Assembly (NCBI GenBank): GCA_002333095.1 | Contig: DDBK01000171.1 | Coordinates: 8,472 to 17,757 of the forward strand | Direction of reading: 5' to 3' | Length of the DNA stretch: 9,286 nucleotides | Origin: Cellvibrionales bacterium UBA2034 | GTDB taxonomy: Bacteria > Pseudomonadota > Gammaproteobacteria > Pseudomonadales > UBA7239 | Shown here: in pieces, positions 6,112-9,286 of the stretch | Layout of the letters: the number at the start of each line of letters is the position of its first letter | Numbering within the stretch: position 1 is the first letter of the stretch | Notes under the pieces: generated by a model | Seen by the model: only the letters and a program-made list of their open reading frames with translations | Databases searched by the model: none | What the model was told of the DNA's origin: nothing | Position numbers and translations under genes: made by a program

Positions 6112-7353
6112 CTATCTTTTCTTTAAAACAGATGGATTACCTTGATCTAATTCAGGCAAATGCTTGACTATGGATTCTGAAAAAATTTCATAACCCCGTC
6201 GATTAAAGTGATTCCAGTCATTTGGGCCATGAATAATCTCATGAGCAGCGAAGGCTTTAATATCATCAGTAGTATCTATCACATCTACACCGTATCGCTT
6301 TGCAATCTCTTTAATGTTAATCCGTATAGAGTTGGAAGTTGCTATAAAATCCGATGTTGCATGTATATGCGCCCTGTTTTCAAAAGTTTGCACATTGACA
6401 GTTTCACTTGCTATCTGGTACGAGTTTAACACTGACGGAATATAAACAATGACGTACTTCGTTGACGGGAAGCGCTTCATTGATAGCCTTAAAGACTGCT
6501 CAAATGAGTAATATGCAATGCGCAATTCTTCATCGCTCAATCCGACAGTTGGTCCTTGAATATTATCTGGAAGCACAACAGCATTACCATCAACATTGAC
6601 AATATTTACAGATCGTCCAGGGCCTGGTGTGACCCCACCCATAAACCAGGAACTTTCAGCAAGCTGCCAAGGTGGGTTCCATTGTTTCTCAGGAATTTTT
6701 CCTGAAACCTTCAATTCAAACAATGTCTTGGCGAAAGTAAATAGCGGTAAAAAATTGACATATTTTGTGTTGTTTACTTCATTCCATAGCCTATAGTTTT
6801 CAAGCGCATATCTATTTATATACTCTTCAAATATTTTTTCATTAAAAATATCATTTCCACTGTACAAGACAGGGTAGCTATATTTGAAATATGCAAAGTT
6901 GTCATAAAGATCATTTCCTTCGTAGAAATAAACAAGGGCAATGTCAGGATCCTTGATTATTGACGAAAGATATTTCTTGATATAGCCCATTTTTATAAAC
7001 GGTTCTGTGATCATAGCGCGAATACTTCCGCAACCACTCACACCCAAAGTAATAACATCCCTTTGGGTGTTGTCCTGAATCAGGTGGGCGCTGCTATATC
7101 TGGCCATTGGTTTCCCAGCTTCTGCGTCCCCCCAATCACCTGCGCCTTCCGCATAAGAGTCACCCATAACCGCAATATAATCTACTGGAACTGCACCAGC
7201 CTTGGAGTTTTGGGCAAGAACACCAATGTCATTATTGAGATAGCGAATTGCAATCTCGGGGAAAAAATATGGCGCCCACGAAAAAAAAAATATTTCCAGA
7301 ACAGCGTATAAAATCAGGGAAGCAACTATAAAAATCACTGAATTTTTTAGCAT
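6112..7353 (-). CDS. Membrane-anchored SGNH/GDSL-family hydrolase
   Basis: A 413-residue protein with one N-terminal hydrophobic segment (about 5-32) that should act as an uncleaved anchor, leaving the rest in the periplasm. The SGNH blocks are all present: MGDSY with Ser66 (block I), LGVSG with Gly104 (block II), YEGND with Asn147 (block III) and DWNHF with Asp379 and His382 (block V). SGNH proteins are esterases, lipases or acyl/acetyl transferases; the anchored, extended form resembles proteins that act on cell-envelope glycans, but the substrate is unknown. The start is supported by AGGTG four bases before the ATG. Its composition is much more AT-rich than its neighbours: 6841-6900 has 17 G/C of 60, against 29 of 60 at 7681-7740. 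It sits alone between two repeats, which points to acquisition from outside. Confidence 0.85.
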   Translation of the reverse strand: MLKNSVIFIVASLILYAVLEIFFFSWAPYFFPEIAIRYLNNDIGVLAQNSKAGAVPVDYIAVMGDSYAEGAGDWGDAEAGKPMARYSSAHLIQDNTQRDVITLGVSGCGSIRAMITEPFIKMGYIKKYLSSIIKDPDIALVYFYEGNDLYDNFAYFKYSYPVLYSGNDIFNEKIFEEYINRYALENYRLWNEVNNTKYVNFLPLFTFAKTLFELKVSGKIPEKQWNPPWQLAESSWFMGGVTPGPGRSVNIVNVDGNAVVLPDNIQGPTVGLSDEELRIAYYSFEQSLRLSMKRFPSTKYVIVYIPSVLNSYQIASETVNVQTFENRAHIHATSDFIATSNSIRINIKEIAKRYGVDVIDTTDDIKAFAAHEIIHGPNDWNHFNRRGYEIFSESIVKHLPELDQGNPSVLKKR

Positions 7354-7357
7354 TTTT

Positions 7358-7362
7358 CACCT
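7358..7362 (-). promoter_or_regulatory. Ribosome binding site of the SGNH gene
   Basis: On the minus strand AGGTG stands four bases before the ATG at 7353. This is a short but acceptable spacing, and it supports that start. Confidence 0.6.
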
Positions 7363-7387
7363 AAATATTATTTATGCCCACAAGGAA

Positions 7388-7393
7388 ATTATA
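7388..7393 (-). promoter_or_regulatory. Possible -10 box of the SGNH gene
   Basis: The minus strand carries a perfect TATAAT 34 bases before the SGNH ATG, within 7354-7458, the spacer between repeat and gene. A TG lies two bases upstream, one base off the extended -10 position. No convincing -35 is present 16-18 bases upstream (GTGTCC and neighbours). If used, it would give a leader of roughly 25-30 bases, making the islet gene independently transcribed. Confidence 0.4.
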
Positions 7394-7458
7394 AGCATCC
7401 GGCGAATAATGGACACCCCGTTAAACCATCGGGAGCAAAACTCGACTGCCTGAATACT

Positions 7459-7570
7459 GGTCAGGTCATGGTACCTAGCGCCGGGATAAAACGCTAACGG
7501 CCACGCCACTGCACGTGATACAGATCATGGCGACGATCACGCAGGTTTTGCACTGTACCGGTATTGCGCG
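7459..7570. repeat. Right copy of the 112-bp imperfect direct repeat
   Basis: This is the partner of 5923-6034 in the same orientation. Here the repeat is the genuine end of the GNAT-nitrilase gene (7494 onward) and 35 bases of its downstream spacer. Six of the 19 mismatches fall in the spacer part and 13 in the coding part. Confidence 0.9.
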
Positions 7571-9083
7571 CCATGCTGAGTGTCTCCAGCCGCAAATCGG
7601 CAATAGCCACGGTTTCAACATTCGGCGTAGTATCCGCAGAAATACCGTCCCGGGCAAATGAGAAGTCACAGGGCGTAAGGATACAACTCTGTGCGTACTG
7701 GATATCCATATTCGCCACATTGGGCAGATTGCCCACGTTGCCGGACATCACCACGTACATCTGGTTTTCCACTGCACGCGCCTGACAGCAATAGCGCACA
7801 CGCAAATAGCCCTGTCGCTCATCGGTACAAAATGGCACGAACAGGATCTGCACACCCTGATTCGCCAAATGACGGGCGAGTTCCGGAAACTCCGAGTCAT
7901 AGCAGATCAATACCCCGATGGGTCCACAATCGGTGTTGATGGCATTCAGCTTGTTGCCACCCTTGATATTCCACCAATACACTTCGTTGGGCGTTGGGTG
8001 AATCTTTGATTGCTCATGCACACGCCCGTCACGCAGGAAAATATATGCGACGTTTTCCACGCGATCTTCTGCCACACGGGTCGGGTGCGAACCCCCGATA
8101 ATGTTGATGTTGTAACGCAACGCCATTTCACGCATCGCTTCAATAAAACGCGGCGTGTATTTGGTGAGCGCCTCGATAGCTTCTGCTGAATTGAGTTCCT
8201 GGTCTTCTATGGACAATATCTGCAGGGAAAACATCTCCGGGAATACAACAAAATCCCCGCTGTATTCGGCCACTACATCTACAAAATACCGTACGTTTTC
8301 AAGAAACTCTTCAAAGGATTTGACACGGCGCTGCATGAATTGCACGGTGCCGATACGCACCGTGTCTGGCAGGCGGTTGCCATAATTCTTGGCGCGCTTC
8401 TTTTCACGCTCGGAGGGTTCTTGTGGATTACGCCACACCAGATGCACGCCATAACCGAGTGACTGCCTGTCACTCTCCATGTAGTTTTTCACAATACCAA
8501 TCACTTCAAACCCATTGCGTAACTGGAAGGACAGTACCGGATCAGACTGCTTGCGCTCGACTATTTGCTCAACGTACTTCTCTACGCTATCAAACTTCGG
8601 CAAGTTTTTTGACAGCGACGGCAAACGGCCGACAAATACTATTCCCTTCAAACGCAAACCCTTGCACAGCGCCTTGCGCTCGGTGTATAGCCGCTGGCCA
8701 ATCCGGTAACCCTGATAGCCAGGATCAACACACACTTCCATACCATACAGCCAGTCACCGTGTGCATCGTGTTTGGAGCCGTAACCGTTTCCTGTAATTT
8801 CTATCCATGAATGCGGTTTTAAACCCACACGACCTGCAATGCGGAAGGTGGCGCAATAGCCGACAATTTTTTCATCGACCGTTACAACAAACTGCCCTTG
8901 CGGAAAATTATTGATTTGCCCGATGATTTCACTCTCGGAATAGCCCCGCATATCCGTTCCCTTGTATACGCGGTTTGTGAGCAAGGCAATTGCTTTTACA
9001 TCCATCAGGTTGGCATTGCGTACAATCAGGCGACTGCGAGAATCTGCCAGGGTATTGGGTTGGGCAACGGTACTCATATCCAT
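7494..9083 (-). CDS. GNAT acetyltransferase fused to carbon-nitrogen hydrolase (nitrilase superfamily)
   Basis: A 529-residue two-domain protein, numbered from the ATG at 9083. The first ~215 residues are a GNAT N-acetyltransferase-like domain, with the acetyl-CoA loop in VDPGYQGYRIGQRLY (Q124-G129). The second domain, from about 242, is a nitrilase-superfamily amidohydrolase with the full triad: Glu283 in FPEMF, Lys360 in QSKIHP and nucleophile Cys394 in LICYDSEFPE. Such fusions occur across bacteria as conserved, poorly characterised proteins; the nitrilase half should cleave an amide or nitrile, and the GNAT half may acetylate or bind a related amine. ATGs at 9083 and 9077 both precede the conserved domain. 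The frame stays open to a TTG at 9143, but that extension looks unlike the family, and no start has a strong ribosome site. The last 25 codons are duplicated at 5958-6035. Confidence 0.88.
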   Translation of the reverse strand: MDMSTVAQPNTLADSRSRLIVRNANLMDVKAIALLTNRVYKGTDMRGYSESEIIGQINNFPQGQFVVTVDEKIVGYCATFRIAGRVGLKPHSWIEITGNGYGSKHDAHGDWLYGMEVCVDPGYQGYRIGQRLYTERKALCKGLRLKGIVFVGRLPSLSKNLPKFDSVEKYVEQIVERKQSDPVLSFQLRNGFEVIGIVKNYMESDRQSLGYGVHLVWRNPQEPSEREKKRAKNYGNRLPDTVRIGTVQFMQRRVKSFEEFLENVRYFVDVVAEYSGDFVVFPEMFSLQILSIEDQELNSAEAIEALTKYTPRFIEAMREMALRYNINIIGGSHPTRVAEDRVENVAYIFLRDGRVHEQSKIHPTPNEVYWWNIKGGNKLNAINTDCGPIGVLICYDSEFPELARHLANQGVQILFVPFCTDERQGYLRVRYCCQARAVENQMYVVMSGNVGNLPNVANMDIQYAQSCILTPCDFSFARDGISADTTPNVETVAIADLRLETLSMARNTGTVQNLRDRRHDLYHVQWRGR

Positions 9084-9193
9084 CAATCGACAACAAAACC
9101 CCAGCATGACACGCCGTGTATGACGAAATGATGACTGCACCAACCGGCCATCGAATCTAGAATGGCAAGCATGGAACAGGAATGCACCATACT

Positions 9194-9200
9194 GGGGAGA
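9194..9200 (+). promoter_or_regulatory. Ribosome binding site of the epimerase-like gene
   Basis: GGGGAGA ends five bases before the ATG at 9206 and supports that start. The 122-base divergent spacer (9084-9205) must hold promoters for both genes. A TAGAAT at 9158-9163 could be a plus-strand -10, but no matching -35 is evident. Confidence 0.6.
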
Positions 9201-9205
9201 ACAAC

Positions 9206-9286
9206 ATGAATATTCTGGTTATCGGCGGCGCGGGCGTTACCGGCACCGTAATCGTGCGCCAACTGCTGGCACGCGGTTGTGACGGC
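9206..9286 (+). CDS. NAD(P)-dependent epimerase/dehydratase family protein (3' end missing)
   Basis: Only 27 codons are visible. They begin MNILVIGGAGVTG, a Rossmann-fold first strand and dinucleotide-binding loop (GGAGVTG, GxxGxxG type) as in extended short-chain dehydrogenases and sugar or steroid epimerases, followed by an alpha helix VIVRQLLARG. The ribosome site GGGGAGA supports the start. The gene is divergent from the GNAT-nitrilase gene. Substrate and subfamily cannot be judged from this fragment. Confidence 0.75.
   Translation, partial: MNILVIGGAGVTGTVIVRQLLARGCDG

Noticed and set aside
7440..7493. CCTGA/TCAGG pair downstream of the nitrilase stop as an intrinsic terminator.
   Set aside because: The stem is five bases and no T-run follows.
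5923..7570. A transposon or integron cassette carrying the SGNH gene.
   Set aside because: No transposase, integrase, terminal inverted repeats or attC-like fold was seen, and 112-bp repeats at ~83% identity are not a fresh target-site duplication.
9084..9143. TTG at 9143 as the start of the GNAT-nitrilase protein.
   Set aside because: It adds 20 residues unlike the family before a conserved GNAT start, with no ribosome site; ATG at 9083 or 9077 is more likely.

Overview
The window looks like chromosomal DNA of a Gram-negative proteobacterium, most likely a gammaproteobacterium. The main evidence is an aryl-polyene-type adenylation/dehydratase fusion, a YddA/SbmA-type inner-membrane ABC protein and a GNAT-nitrilase fusion. 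Base composition is moderately GC-rich except for one AT-rich stretch at about 6050-7458. No rRNA, tRNA, CRISPR array, integrase or transposase was seen. The species cannot be named from this sequence.

Left part, plus strand (2-4006). The window opens inside a gene whose protein joins an AMP-forming acyl/aryl-acid ligase to a hotdog 3-hydroxyacyl dehydratase, as in ApeH/ApeI-type aryl polyene loci, so it may border a lipid or polyene cluster. It is followed by a membrane fatty-acid desaturase with three histidine boxes, then 24 bases later by a Ddn/F420-type deazaflavin oxidoreductase-like protein, and then by a signal-peptide-less family 5 glycoside hydrolase related to exo-1,3-beta-glucanases.

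Middle, minus strand (4003-5892). A YddA-like ABC half-transporter converges on the glycosidase, and the two stop codons share a CTAG. The transmembrane part looks complete, but the ATPase domain has lost the Walker A lysine loop and most of the LSGGQ-type signature, so it is probably a pseudo-ATPase or ATPase-impaired protein.

AT-rich islet (about 6050-7458). A single membrane-anchored SGNH/GDSL hydrolase gene, with its own promoter-like TATAAT and ribosome binding site, lies between two imperfect direct repeats (5923-6034 and 7459-7570, 93 of 112 bases identical). Both repeats carry the 3' end of the GNAT-nitrilase gene plus its downstream spacer. The right copy is the real end of that gene; the left copy is a stranded remnant with an internal stop. 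Most codon differences are synonymous, which suggests that the copies diverged as functional genes and were brought together by recombination with related foreign DNA.

Right part (7494-9286). The GNAT-nitrilase fusion runs on the minus strand. It is divergent from the first 27 codons of a Rossmann-fold NAD(P)-dependent epimerase/dehydratase on the plus strand, which is cut by the window end.
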